Positions 35,273-47,203 are shown, counted from the first letter of the stretch. The stretch is 64,000 nt of DNA from Hyphodiscus hymeniophilus (GCA_016508695.1 VNKQ01000010.1:682001-746000), one strand, 5' to 3'. Notes: generated by a model from the letters alone, not told the origin. Made by a program: numbers and translations.

Positions 35273-36509
35273 TCACCGTAACGATACTCCACTGAACACA
35301 TCCCCGAAGCAGATCTTCGACTCAACAGGTGTGTTTTCAAAACGGTGCGAAGGAGAGGTGAAAAGTTCGATGGGACCACCTCGCCTCTCCCGATCAATAG
35401 TCCTCATCCATGTAAATGGAGAACCTAGACCCAAAATGCATCCGAGCCTTGCAGCTTCGACCGGGCCTTCCGAAACATGTTCTAAGATTCGGTCTTGAAT
35501 TTCCATAGGGAGGTCATGAATAGGTGTGCGGGGTGTAGAACAAGATGGTGAGAGGGCTTGAAGAAGGAGATTTATAGCGGATGGGGAAGGTAGAGTGAGA
35601 CCGTCCATGAAAGTTGTTGGTGCGGTGTATGAGAAAATCCCGGTAGTACCGACATGGCAGACCAACATATGTCGTACCGACAAAAGCAAGTACGTACGCT
35701 GCTCGGTGCGATCACCCGGATTCGTGACCTTGAGAGTCTCCCTTGCTTCACCCTTCGCAATCTTCAGGGCAGTTTGAAGGTCTTGATGTAAAACAATTGT
35801 GGTGCGTCCAATGCTTAACAACTGGTGTTCGTAGGGTTCCCAACACGGTAGATCGAGAACAGTAACGTAGAGGCCTCCAATGGGGATGTGCTCCCTCGTG
35901 AAGCGCTCATCCACTCGAAAGTCGTTTGTTGCTATACTGACAACCGCCTTTGCAAGTTTTCGAACGGTAGATTCTGAGTAAGAGGATCGCAGTATGTGGC
36001 GCCATTGATCTGCAAAGTCTGAAAGAATACGCGAAGAAAAGGTAAGACGATTTTCAGGTATAGGCGTTGATGGTTTCTGGTACGGCGGGGGAAACTCAGC
36101 GAGGTCCGATTGTGGAGGAGACGCTATCTCAAGGGGAGTGAATTCGGCTCTTTGTATTGGATCAGCACCGGGTTTCCGTAGACGAGCCAAGGGAATTTGG
36201 ATATGGCCACTCTCGTCTGAGTAGGAGAGAAGGTCCTGAACGAGGTTGAAGGTACAGACAAATCGGAGATTCTGGCGCCTATCACCGAAAGGTTTCACAA
36301 CGTCGTCTCGCACGAGCCACTTTTCAGTCAAACCTTTGTGTAGAGCGTCGAAAGCGGAAGCTGGATAAATGGTGAGTGTTTGTAAATTGGAGCGTTGTGG
36401 AAGGATCCCGATTGTCGGACTTACCCTTCGATTTCCCTTGAAGAAGTTTCTGCGCTTTCTCATAGTGACATCGAAGCTCAACTCGCGTCTGCTGAATATG
36501 TAAACACAT
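35273..36509 (-). CDS. Hypothetical protein (start uncertain)
   Basis: Modelled as two exons, 36509-36425 and 36360-35273 (390 aa), with a GTAAGT...CAG intron of 64 nt. The main exon is well supported: a folded-looking region (EKWLVRDDVVKPFGDRRQN, FVCTFNLVQDLLSY), a central part with a GGLYVTVLDLPCWEPYE segment, and a C-terminal LPMEIQDRILEHV stretch that resembles an F-box/ubiquitin-ligase-adaptor-like helix, then EAARLGCILGLGSPF. The same DNA is open without splicing, which would give a different N-terminus, and a phase-2 exon further upstream (ending near 36570) is possible. Function not recognised. Confidence 0.6.
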
Positions 36510-37427
36510 CCTATACACCAAATGAGCTTTTAGAAGTGGGTAGAATAACTCGAGGGCCAGGCCTACCATCTGTAATGATTTGGAAAGTTGTTGACATCGT
36601 GTTCAGTAACGGGCGGTATCACTGGGACACAATAACATCAGACGGAATGAGTTTCATCAAAAGGCATCCACAGCTTGGATGAAGTTGAAGACGGAAGGGA
36701 AGTCGAAGTTACAGGAATGTGGGAGGTAAGGTGATTGCGGGGCAGGCGGTCAGTCACCGCAGAACAAATAAAAAAAGTATATCTAGGGGTATGAGATTTT
36801 GACCGCCACATGAGTGAGCGGTGAGTTCCTTGAGTCGAAGCAAACATACCGAGGTTATGTGGAGCGCTGGTTGAGAAAGTTTCTCAAGTTTGCTGAATTT
36901 TCGGATGCCTGTCACAACTATTCCAGCAGCATGGGAATGGCTGCTATTCTGGCTTCAGTGTATACTTGAATTTCATGCAACGTCCTACCTCTCTCTCATC
37001 CAATCTGATATCTCCAGAATAGGTTATTGACCTGACGAAATGGAAAGACGACAGGCCCCAAATATGCCGAGAAGTTATGGTCATTATTCCAGATTGCGGT
37101 CTTTTGTCATTGGAATTTGCGATTCCATGAAGCAGAATTTGAGAACCCATCCTTAGTATTTGGTTGCACAGATGAACTTTGTCTGTTGACAGAGAATGGA
37201 TCTGTAGACTAATAACACCACTTTCCCTTTCCTACGAATACACCCATGATGATTGCCTTTGACAAAGAAGTCTCCTTTCGCAGACAAAGCAGCAATCAGA
37301 ATCAGCAAATCCATTGATACATTTCCTCCATTCCCGTATACGCGCCTTTTCCATTTGTTCATTTATTAACACAGCAATCACCCTATGTCATACCAACTGA
37401 CCCTTTGTGAAGTGCTTATCGCTTGTA
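36510..37427. other. Intergenic, may hold a 5' exon
   Basis: The part nearest 36510-36620 could contain an upstream exon of the preceding minus-strand gene (an in-phase TATAG acceptor adjoins its first exon). Beyond that I see nothing. Confidence 0.35.
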
Positions 37428-38465
37428 CTACAACTTCAAGAGCTTGGTAGCCTCCTGAGCATTCCATGAGACAATAGTGATCTTTGGCATGCTGCAATGG
37501 GGGTAGCGGCGGCCTTCTCTCTCGAATGCTTGCTCGACTCTGGCCATCCACATATGAACAAATTGGGACTCGAGGCTCTCTCGTCTATCAAGAACAAAGC
37601 GGACCTGCTTGAGATAGTGCAAACGAGTCAAGTTCTCGGCCTGAGACAATCAAATCAGTAATTATACAGCCGAAAAGTGAGAGTTAACATCTAATTTGAG
37701 ACATGAAATTGGAAGAGACGAGACTAATCAGAAGATGACTTACTAGGAATCGCTTGATCTTCCAATCGTTATCAGCGTCAAGGATGTAAGGTGCTTGGTA
37801 GACATCAACGATCTCCAGTGTGCGAACCTCCTTTCTGACGTCGGGAAGCTCAGCAAGCATGGCTTTGAAGAAAGTCGAGTAGCTGTCGGACCAGAGACTC
37901 ATGAAGCTGACAGAGATATTGTCAAGCTCGGGGTGGATACAGTAGCAGGCAGGCTTGAAATTGAAAAGCTTGATGCTGGCGGAGAAGACCTTTTCCTGCG
38001 TGAAGAAGGAGTAATGCTTTACAGTCTCGGCGCGGCTTTCCTTGTTGACATACAACGTGATCGGAGGAGGAAATCCAAAGTCGCGATTGTCGTATTCACC
38101 ATTGCGGTACTGAACGCGCAGGCGGATGTCTCGTCCCTTTGGGAAGCACTCACGCCAGATGCGCTGACGGAGGGCCTCTGGGAGGCCAAGGAACAGATGG
38201 AACTCCGTAGGCTTCTGGCGAAGGAGTTTCTCGAACAAGGTGAAGCTTGACTCTGGCAGACATGTCGCAGCGAAAGATAGGAGCTGATCAGTGTTCAACT
38301 TGGGCTCGGGATCGGTTGCGGCACGTTGTCTGAACTTCTCAATCTCAACCGAAATCGAACGCTCCTGAAGATGGAGTTAGCTGCCATCAGCATGCAAGAG
38401 ATTGAGAGGTCACTCACGGCATCTGACGCTGACTTGCGTCTCTTGAAGATTTTCTTGACTCTCAT
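37428..38465 (-). CDS. 2EXR-domain protein (copy 1)
   Basis: Three exons: 38465-38418, 38364-37744, 37640-37428 (293 aa), all phase 0, with GTGAGT and GTAAGT donors. A short basic N-terminus (MRVKKIFKRRKSASDA) precedes the 2EXR region. The first motif is FLGLPEALRQRIWRECFPKG, and the second is VNKESRAETVKHYSFF, where the family's ExR residues lie. The third is CIHPELDNI. The 2EXR family is large in plant-associated ascomycetes and has no known activity. This copy is the only one of the four here with introns. It heads a set of four minus-strand relatives between 37.4 and 45.9 kb. Confidence 0.8.
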
Positions 38466-39386
38466 TGTTGATGTTGGTGAGTATCCGTGAAAACCGATTG
38501 TTGCGCGCAACGTTGGAGCGTGATGTTGTTTTTTGAGGTCGGAGGAAAATCGAAGAGAAACGCGACGAAGAAAATATATTTTTCAAACACGAAATCATGG
38601 CGCGCTACAGAGGTTTAAATCAAAAGGTGAAGACTTGTTTATCTTCATGTTTGCCACGTGGGACACGATGGATAGAATATGACGTTCTGGCTATAGTGCC
38701 TTAGGCGAGCTCAGAGAGTTGGAGGCACTATTGAGTGAATGCGTTATTTCTGGACTGGTGTTATCACTTGAATGAAGATATTTCCACAGCCACATTTCAA
38801 TTAGTAAGTTGGAGTAAAATCCAAGCTTACTTGTGATGCTTCGGTGCTGGACCTAGGAGGACAGAGCGTGCGTTCATTCATTACCTTGATTTGGGATGTA
38901 ATTAGGTATCAAGCACAATGGAGACCTCTAACTATTCTCAAAGCCACAACACTTTTAATAAGCGCTCAACAGCCATTTGATCTACCAAGCTCTACTATTG
39001 TTTCTTTCACTACATTTCAACCAGGTGTTATGAAACAGAATCATTTAGCTGATACTAATTAATACCACATACCTACCTTGACTCCTTATTTATAAGATTA
39101 CGAGTCACCTCTGATTGCAAATTTGCTTGAATTTTGAAGGAAAGCCTTTCTTATTGGGTTCTACCTGATTTAATAAGTTTCCTACAATTCTGAAATTAAA
39201 TTGTACAATTGGCTCCCAGAAGAGCATTGCCACTGCAGGGGGCAAAATTCCAGGAATCTTTTGCTCAACTGACCTGCAGTCAAGTTGTGGTAACTTTGAC
39301 CGGCTAACGCAGATGAAAACCTTTCTGGACACCCACAAAGCAGAAAGTTTTTGAGAAGTACAGGTGTCCGAATGGTCTTAGACGTG
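38466..39386. other. AT-rich intergenic
   Basis: 920 bp without a recognisable gene; the stretch 38840-39200 is AT-rich and has only short frames. Confidence 0.4.
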
Positions 39387-40118
39387 TTAATAGAGGGAAA
39401 GAGCACCAAAGAGTATGAGAGAGCCGACGGCAGCAACTGAGGTGAGATGAAGACACCAATTTCCCCGATATCTGCATATACCGAGGCCCCGGGAGAATCG
39501 ACGAAATCTTGAAATCCTGGACTCATCAATTTGTGCCTCTAGATCGTGTTGCGGATGAGGATGAGCTGGAGAAGCAGGGGCAGCACTTTGTTGAAGAGCT
39601 CGCCCTTGTGTAGATAAAGGCTCGAGTGGGATCTCAACGAACGACTCTCCTGGGAGATTGATTCCCATGCCGATATGCTGTGATCTCGGGGCTTGGAGTT
39701 CAGCGCTTGACAAAGTGAGATCATCTTCTTCTCCAGTTCCTGCAGCTGAAGCCGCTAGGGTTAATGTCTTATCGCCAGAGGCAACGGCCTTTGGAGTCGA
39801 TGGTGGATTCGTTTTAGCTTGGTCCTTCAGCGCATGTTCTTCATCATCTCTAGAAGACGTGGCCTTAGGCATCGGCACCGCAGCAGATGATGAAGGGTGT
39901 GCTTGAAGATCCTTAGTCTCGTAGTGCTGCTCATTATCTGCCATCGATATGTCTTCTGGAGGAGTCACTGGATGACTTGAGCCAGAAGGTAAAGTCTTAA
40001 CTGCTGGAGGTATGGCTCCAATTTCACGAGTGTTGTCGTGGGCAGGGTTTTCTGCAAGTGAGATGTTCTCGAAATCTTCTGGGGGCGATGTTGTCGTAGC
40101 AAAGCTCTGTTCCGCCAT
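39387..40118 (-). CDS. Hypothetical protein with C-terminal membrane anchor
   Basis: Single open frame of 243 aa from an ATG at 40116-40118. Residues 1-200 are polar, Ser/Pro/Ala/Glu-rich and predicted disordered. A basic patch (ISRFRRFSRGLGICRYRGN) is followed at the extreme C-terminus by one hydrophobic span (LTSVAAVGSLILFGALSLY), the layout of a tail-anchored protein. A different frame across the last 150 bp is also open, so an unrecognised intron near 39470 could replace the C-terminus. No family recognised. It lies between 2EXR genes on the same strand. Confidence 0.5.
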   Translation of the reverse strand: MAEQSFATTTSPPEDFENISLAENPAHDNTREIGAIPPAVKTLPSGSSHPVTPPEDISMADNEQHYETKDLQAHPSSSAAVPMPKATSSRDDEEHALKDQAKTNPPSTPKAVASGDKTLTLAASAAGTGEEDDLTLSSAELQAPRSQHIGMGINLPGESFVEIPLEPLSTQGRALQQSAAPASPAHPHPQHDLEAQIDESRISRFRRFSRGLGICRYRGNWCLHLTSVAAVGSLILFGALSLY

Positions 40119-41991
40119 CTTTACACGCTGTAGTTGGATGTCGTTGTAAGTATTATGCTTTCTGGATTTCCCTTTTACGTGATCTCAAGAATTGAATTTT
40201 GAAGAAGTGCGTGAGGAGATCAGCAAAGAGAAGACTTGAAGATAGCCCGATACTGGAAATCACAATGGGCGAGAAGCGCATGTTATATAGCTGAAAATTA
40301 CAGTCGTTACTGAGTTTTGAACACACCTCAAAGTTCCGAACAGCAAGTCAAAGTCTGTCCTTCTTTATAGTGCGGAGTTCAGAAATCTGTTCTTGTTAGA
40401 AAGTTTCGAGGTAAGAGGCCTGTTCAGAAACGAGTTTCATTGTTGGAAAATAACCCGCTTCGAAGTTGAAAGAGAACGACATCTCTGCAGCTCGCTACCT
40501 CAATGTTGATTAAAATGCCAGTCGAAAGTTCCAAGGAGCAGAAGACAAACCAGAGTTAACAGAGGCTACCGCTATCATACTTTTCATTAGTGGGGGAAAT
40601 TAGCGTAAGACCTGACCTGGCTACTTCAAAAGACGACGGCATAAACCAGGTCGGGTTAGCGCTAGTGTGGCCCCTTGCTTAGAAAGGGGTGCGTGATGGA
40701 ATGTTTTTTTTACACGAAAGAAGCGATGGTCTGTCTACCTTTTCAATTCTTCAGTGAACTCCATTCAACTTCTAAAAATAGCTTCCCTCAATTTTTGTTC
40801 CAGTTGACAGATTGAGCATAACTCTCTCTTGCGCAGAACATCTCGTGTAGCAAAGCTTCTCAGGTAGGGTCGAGTGTGAGTCACGTGATCTCACCGCATC
40901 ACACAATCATTAACTGCACAGGATCGATCTTTTCACAAGTGCAACACAGATAAAATGCAGTTGCCAACTTATGGGGCGCGTTTCGGTGCACAATTGCTGA
41001 GAAGGTTCTTTGGTGACCAATGGCTCCTCCAAGTTCTACTCCTCTCAGTTTTGGGACATTCTTGGCAGCTCTACATAGCAACATAGGTAATTAACGATCC
41101 TGGCTGAAGCACATGTTTTTACGCAGCGAAAGAAAATTGGAAAATATTCTGAGGGGCTCAATGAGACCATAACGTCTTCTCGAAAGGAGAAAACAACTTA
41201 CTGAAATTCAAGTCTAAGTAAATCAAATCATTCAAGCGATCAGCTAGCTTAGTCACTGCGATTCCTTCGCCTACCCAACACTGTATCACAGTATCATACA
41301 TTTATATCGCTCATGGAGCGGCCATATTTGACCATTTCTCGCAAGCTTCCCACATTTTCTCCTGCAACTGCTCATCTTGACTGTCCCTGGAGCTGGCCAT
41401 TGGCTGCAGACCTAGAGTTCTTCAATAGAGAGCAAGAGCGAATTCAAGGAGACTGGAAGGAATTCGCGGTCATAAATTTGACTTGCTGGAGATTTTCTGG
41501 CTTCTAGCTACTAGAGAAAAGAACAGTCAATCTGGTGCCTGCGTCTGAAGGAAATCCGAAGTGTGGAATTTGGGTGGGAGGAGAGGCATGTTCTCTTTCA
41601 AGTCAATTCACAGAATAACGAATGTAGTCCTACCGGCGCACAAATTCTCTATTCTGAAGCACGAAAGAGAGCCATAGATTAGTGTCAACCTATGAAGGGA
41701 GTTTGGGGCATTTGAATCAATCGTCCAGCTCTTCAAAGAACTGATGGCATATAGTTATCAAAGAAACTACCACCTTAACAATATATGAGGCTCGATCCAT
41801 GTTGTAAGATTTCTTCTTTGCTGCTGCACAGAACATCAAAGGAAGCACACTCAGGGCCCTCTCACGGTTCCTCGGAATTGTTGTTCAAACCTTCTTCCGA
41901 TGTCAGACCCTCCTTTGTTTGCTCGTTGAGCTTCCAAGAACCGACCTCAGACTCTCGCCCTCAAAGTCCTCTGGGAAATTTCGAAGAAGCG
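40119..41991. other. 1.9-kb gene-free region
   Basis: No gene recognised. Contains an imperfect inverted repeat at 40602-40663 and otherwise only short frames. Confidence 0.4.
40602..40663. repeat. Imperfect inverted repeat
   Basis: The left arm AGCGTAAGACCTGACCTGG (40602-40620) pairs with the right arm CCAGGTCGGGTTAGCGCT (40646-40663), with two gaps and a 25-nt loop. It may be a hairpin or a mobile-element remnant; no flanking duplication is evident. Confidence 0.45.
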
Positions 41992-42972
41992 TTATTGCAA
42001 AAGCACACTCAATCTTCTTAGATACCAACGATCCTGTGACCGATTCTTTTCCTGCTTCACCACAACCTTCGGCACCTTGCAATTCGTATTCTTCTCCCTC
42101 TCCCACTCAAAGAAATCCCTGAACGCCTGCACATACTCCTCGATCCTCTCCTCCGTGTCCAACGTGAAGTTAATATCATCTGGCGGCATTGCTAGCAATG
42201 TGCTTGGATGATTCAAGATCCAAGGATAATTCGCACTACCCAGGACCTTCGAATCGCTGACCAAAATTAAGTTCTCAAGGCCATGAAAGAGCCGCAGTCC
42301 ACCTCGATCAGGCTCCAAGAAATTCCCATGCCCATATAACGAGCGACGCGGAAGTCCGAATTTGATCCAGCCTTGCAGCTGGCCCCCGTAATACATCTTC
42401 GAAATCTTCAGGTTTTGGATCTTAGATATCCCGGCAAGTGATCGGCTGGTCAAGTATGCAGTGCTTTGCATAAATCCCAAGACATCGGTCCCGACTTGCC
42501 GGTGGAAATATATGGTATCCAGAGCTGGATGGAAATAGATTGGTCTTCTGGGGCAAGGATCGAGGAGTGAGATGTAGAACTTCAGTGCTTCGGCTCTGCT
42601 TTCGCGATTGATGTGGAGTGTGACGGGAGGTGGGGTGTGGCTGTGCAGTATGTCAAAAGCTGGCGATAACTCGACTTGCACTGTGCGATTTCTGCAAAAT
42701 GCTTCTCTCCAAATCAATATACGAAGCTCTTCCGGGAGAAATCCGAAGAGCTTAAAGTGAGTGAAGGCATCGTGAGCGTGTTCTTTGAAAAGTTCGACGT
42801 CTGGGTCGGGTAGATGCCTCAGAAAGTTTGTAGATGAGGATGTTGCCGCTACGAGTACCTTGTCGATGTCCATGGGAGAAGCGCAGGATCGTTGAAGCCA
42901 CAGTATTGATGAGTCCGAGTTCTGTACTGTATAAGAACCAGAAGTCTGTCCAAGAATTTGCTCAGAAGTCAT
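41992..42972 (-). CDS. 2EXR-domain protein (copy 2)
   Basis: Single-exon gene, 326 aa from the ATG at 42970-42972. After a ~75-residue polar leader come FKLFGFLPEELRILIWREAF, then HINRESRAEALKFYISLL and the YFHPALDTIYFHRQV strand, the three ordered motifs of 2EXR proteins. The C-terminal ~120 residues are charged, ending with EWEREKNTNCKVPKVVVKQEK. Intronless, unlike copy 1. No catalytic residues are known for the family, so no activity is proposed. Confidence 0.8.
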   Translation of the reverse strand: MTSEQILGQTSGSYTVQNSDSSILWLQRSCASPMDIDKVLVAATSSSTNFLRHLPDPDVELFKEHAHDAFTHFKLFGFLPEELRILIWREAFCRNRTVQVELSPAFDILHSHTPPPVTLHINRESRAEALKFYISLLDPCPRRPIYFHPALDTIYFHRQVGTDVLGFMQSTAYLTSRSLAGISKIQNLKISKMYYGGQLQGWIKFGLPRRSLYGHGNFLEPDRGGLRLFHGLENLILVSDSKVLGSANYPWILNHPSTLLAMPPDDINFTLDTEERIEEYVQAFRDFFEWEREKNTNCKVPKVVVKQEKNRSQDRWYLRRLSVLLQ

Positions 42973-43495
42973 CGTTGCGGCCAACAAAGGTTATTCGGAT
43001 GTTGTCTTCGGTTTGACGCAATGAATGTTTCCACAAGATTTCACGTGACTGCAACGAAACCAGCAAACGAACATTTGCAGTGAATTGAACGAAATCTGTA
43101 TATAGTGAAATAGTGTGAATTAGTCGGAGAAAACTCAGGTATGAAAGATTAATATCATTGTCCGTTATATAGAACTTTTAACGACTTACAAGTTACATTA
43201 AATTCTATTTGGATGTGCGCAAGAAGTTTACACGGTACATCAAGTCGCAATTTTCATTATCATATTACTCAAGCATTGAAGTTATCGTCACCACGCTCAC
43301 GTATGCCTACAAGACCAGATGCACACATTATCAGAAATAGAGCATTGCACTTCATTCAAACCTTCATAGACCTAAATCTGCAACCGCCAAGCTTATGGAA
43401 CTAGCAAGCTAATATTTTTTAAGCAGAAGAGTTCTGTGTAACAGTCTTCGTCGTCAAGAGACCTTAAATGTGCTCCTACTTGCATGCCAGAAGGC
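42973..43495. other. Intergenic within 2EXR group
   Basis: 520 bp, AT-rich, nothing recognised. Confidence 0.4.
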
Positions 43496-44257
43496 TCATT
43501 CGACAGCACCGAGTGTATCAACAGGCACCGTTCCGTCAGGAAGCCGAAATTTAATGGCGAGAAATTTAGAAGCTTGGCGCATTGTTTCACCCGTCTCAAA
43601 AAGGTGTTTCCACGCCTTCTTGTATGTTTCTCTGCCTACATGTGTCCCCAGACCATTCCCGTGAGCTTCCAGTTTGTCCTCGTCTTTTGGAATCTCGAAT
43701 ATAATTTCTCTTAAGTTTGGCAAACGGTGACCACCTCGGTATTGTTTAAAGTGAGGGCCTAGTGCTTCATCCTCCACGTCTCGAGACCTCGCTCCAGTAA
43801 AGATAACCGACTCTATCTTTTTTGAATTGCCACCTTTCAGCAATAAAAGCCCCAGGTAGGCCCATTGTAAGTATACGCAGGGCTGATACGCAGCGCCAAG
43901 AGTCTCTTTTCGCATTTGGATAGAATCGAGACAAGGGCATATGTAGATCGGGCGTTGTGTGCCATCGAGAGAGGTGTAGTGGCGAAGAGTCTCGGTACGA
44001 CTCTCTTGATTGATCGTAAGAGCAATAGGATTCGTGCTCAGAGACTGATACTTGTGACTCCTTGCGGAAAGGGGGATGAGAAACGGGATCGTGCGAGGAA
44101 TGAATGTGCACCTCCAAATCTTTAGACGCAATTCTGTGGCAAGCTTCGGCAAGAGTTCGAAGGTTTCCAAGATTGGAACTTCAATGGGTTTGGGAGCAGA
44201 GTTTGTGATCACTCGAGAATGCCTGTCGACCTCGACGGAGATAGTGGTAGGGGACAT
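43496..44257 (-). CDS. 2EXR-domain protein (copy 3)
   Basis: Single-exon gene, 253 aa from the ATG at 44255-44257. Motifs in order: FELLPKLATELRLKIWRCTF, then IALTINQESRTETLRHYTSL, and IYICPCLDSIQM. The C-terminal third has REIIFEIPKDEDKLEAHG and a helical end. It is shorter than copy 2 but has the same motif order. It starts about 520 bp upstream of copy 2 on the same strand. Confidence 0.8.
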   Translation of the reverse strand: MSPTTISVEVDRHSRVITNSAPKPIEVPILETFELLPKLATELRLKIWRCTFIPRTIPFLIPLSARSHKYQSLSTNPIALTINQESRTETLRHYTSLDGTQRPIYICPCLDSIQMRKETLGAAYQPCVYLQWAYLGLLLLKGGNSKKIESVIFTGARSRDVEDEALGPHFKQYRGGHRLPNLREIIFEIPKDEDKLEAHGNGLGTHVGRETYKKAWKHLFETGETMRQASKFLAIKFRLPDGTVPVDTLGAVE

Positions 44258-45066
44258 TTCCTTGAGGGCTTTGACGGGTTTCTACCTGCTCTGCAGATTT
44301 CGAAGTCGGAAATGCTAAATTTCGAAGCTCTAATTAAGATGAAAGGCCAGAGCGACGAGGTCATCAAATTCGGTTTGAATTCGGTAATCCTTGGTGATCG
44401 TAACAGAAAGGAACAGGAAAGCAGCTCCTACTGGCTGGCGCTTTGAGGAAATTGTCGAGGTAGTACTGTTGTCTGGGGAAGGTAAGGGCGATGAAGTTTA
44501 GAAACGTCTGAGAAATTGAACATTAGCAGCAGCTATGCAGATTGCCTCTTGAAGGGAAGAAAAGCACGTCTTTTGTCGATGAGAGCACCCACCTAGTTTT
44601 CGGTAGCAAGCCAGTACTCAGTCAATCTTCTCTTTTTGCCATTGACCGCTGTCATTGCAGACTCCCTGATGTTCGTCTATTCGTATGTTCTTGCTATGCG
44701 AGAAGTCGTTGGCTGAATTTAAAAGTCTCGAGGACTACCCTGGATGTGGAAGGAAACCGTGGGCGGAGACTATGGTGATGTAGAGCTGCCAGAGAGTTTT
44801 GCGACTGGCTTCAATCGCCGGCGGATGCCACACGCAGCCGAAACAGGATGTCTACCTAGTTCACGAACAGATCACGAACTCAAACTCTTAGGCTTCAAAG
44901 TGGTGAATACGGAAATTTACCCACGATACCCCACTCGCCGTGATATGAAACTATTTCTGCACCTTCACCCTGTAATAGCTTCTGCGAACCTTATAGTGCT
45001 TCACGATATCCATTGAAGGGCTCTGTTCCGAAAGTTTAAGCTACCTAAGGACCAGATTCCTGAGAG
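44258..45066. other. Intergenic within 2EXR group
   Basis: 810 bp with short frames only; no gene recognised. Confidence 0.4.
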
Positions 45067-45924
45067 TTAGAATTGCTCTTCTGGCAACGTCCGACCTGAC
45101 TCCTCCCTCTCTCTGACAAAACGCAACTTGTGCACAATCTTCGGCCGATTGAAAGCATTCCTAGTGAACTGCCATTCTTCCTTTCTCAAGCGATGCATAT
45201 GTGAGTTGATTTCCCGTTGCTTCTCGAAGACCTTGACCAGTTGGCGATTGTCCTCGCTACTATGATGCATCCTCCGGCGCTCTTCGCCGACCCATCCAAC
45301 GCATCCAACTGCCACATAGGGGATCTTCGTGTCCTGCTCCTGGCTCTCGAGAAAGGTGTAATAGCTCTTGACCTCTTTGACAGTCTCCAGCATGACTTTT
45401 CCGTGGAACCCGATTGATTTCTCGTCCGCTGCAACTAACACTTGACGTATACTCCGCACCTTTCCAAATGAAACCGATGGTCTTCTTCTATGGCCGCTCC
45501 AGTTCGGATGTATCATGATGTTCTCCAATTCCCCGAGCTTTGGAAGAAGCTCCTCCAATGGATCGTTAAGAAACATGTGAGATGAGCTTCCAAGATCTGT
45601 CCATCCTGGGTCAAACCAAAAGTAGTCGAGTTGTGGACTGAAGTACACCGGAGTCTGATCGTTCGTTAGATTTTGATAGCCTCCGTACAAGAAAGCTGCC
45701 TCTCGAGCTTCTTTGGAAACAATCATGAGTGGGAGAGACCTTGAGGGGGAAGTGAATGAGTTCTGGTCGTTTGTTCGAGTCCATCTGACGATTCGAGGCT
45801 TCAGTGAAGCTTCCCATATCTTCGCTCTCAGTTCCACTGGGAGTTCAGAAAATGGATGAAAGCTTGGACACGCATCATCATATGAAGGGGGAGATGGCGT
45901 ATTATCTGGAGCGACGGGATCCAT
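45067..45924 (-). CDS. 2EXR-domain protein (copy 4)
   Basis: Single-exon gene, 285 aa. A Pro/Ser-rich leader (PVAPDNTPSPPSYDDACPSF) is followed by FHPFSELPVELRAKIWEAS, with KPRIVRW after it, then LPLMIVSKEAREAAFLYGGY and VYFSPQLDYFWFDPGW. This is the most standard 2EXR sequence of the four (PR-x-V after the first motif). The charged C-terminus has a coiled-coil-like stretch (RQLVKVFEKQREINSHMHRL). No function known. Confidence 0.82.
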   Translation of the reverse strand: MDPVAPDNTPSPPSYDDACPSFHPFSELPVELRAKIWEASLKPRIVRWTRTNDQNSFTSPSRSLPLMIVSKEAREAAFLYGGYQNLTNDQTPVYFSPQLDYFWFDPGWTDLGSSSHMFLNDPLEELLPKLGELENIMIHPNWSGHRRRPSVSFGKVRSIRQVLVAADEKSIGFHGKVMLETVKEVKSYYTFLESQEQDTKIPYVAVGCVGWVGEERRRMHHSSEDNRQLVKVFEKQREINSHMHRLRKEEWQFTRNAFNRPKIVHKLRFVREREESGRTLPEEQF

Positions 45925-47203
45925 TAAGTATGCCTCAGTGGGCTGGTGCTGTTTGTAGGATGAGTCTCTCTGTGGCGATATTGCCGTCTTGTGCTGCCAA
46001 GGCGCAAGAGGTTTTCGTCATAGGCTCCTCCTTTTCAACTCTTCGGGCTTCTTAAGGCGAGAATAGCCAGTGCAGTCTGTCTACCCTGGGAATCAAGACT
46101 ACCAAGTTTCTTGAAAAGATGTGCTGCATTCAAGCTGAAAGCAGGTTCATAATCATAAAACGCACGGTCCAGCCACCCTATATCACGTGATAGTACGAGT
46201 ATATTTCGAGACGATATCTGTTTTCTTCGTCAATAGTTAAAGGTAGAGGAAGCTCAATGGCGTCATACAAGCGAGAACTCTTCGATCGATATCATCTCTG
46301 GTACCGGTACTCTCATCCATCAAGGACTTGGACTTCGAACAGTCCTGCTTTCCTTCGAACAACGATCCGAATCGATCGTCGAGGGGAGACTGACGAAGCT
46401 TCAGATGCCTTGTATGGATGGAGCAGTAACCATACCAGCACATTCCCGCAGCAGCAGTGGCCACTACATCCGAGAGAAAAGAAAACAGACAAAGAGCCAG
46501 AGTTAGCAATTTGCTGGCAGATCAGTATTCCCGTAAGTTGGTTAGAGTCCTAGTCACTTGGCCGTGTTAAGAGAGTCTGCCCTTTCGAAATTTTGAATAC
46601 ACAACCGCTCAATCCTGAGTAACATGATCCTCTCGAAAGTTCAATTTGCTCGCCCTAGGGTAAAACCTACCTTAGTTCAGCACTTCCTTTTGTGGACGGC
46701 AATACCAGGCACGTGATATTGGCTCTGTGCAGCACTTGTCAAAGAGTTTTGAAAGGCGTATGCAACGACGTATGATAACAGGATTGCATGAGGTAACTTC
46801 CTCTTGAAAAGAAGTTAAAGAACCCCACCTACCCGCATCAATGGTGGATGCTCCATCAGCACCTAAGGGTGGTAGACCATTGCCTGATTGGCTGCGCATA
46901 CTCCTGTACCCCGCATCCGATCAACGACTTGAGATCACACGAGCATAAGAGCTGGCTAAAGTATTCATTTTCCACCAACACTCTTGTAGGGTCGGCGTTC
47001 TGACCACGAGACACCTCGTGCGCTGTTCCCGGCCCGTTGGCCATATATTGTTTCATCTTCTTCTCTGAAGTCGTTTGCTGAGCTCCTGAGCTCCAAGAAG
47101 GTATATCCGACTAATTTATCGCGGACCGGCCTAACCGTCATTCATGTCTCTTCCCAAGTGCAAGGACACTCGTTACTAGAGACAGTCGTTAGAAACACCC
47201 GAA
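45925..47203. other. Intergenic
   Basis: 1.28 kb between the last 2EXR gene and the wall-protein gene; only short frames, none supported. Confidence 0.4.
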
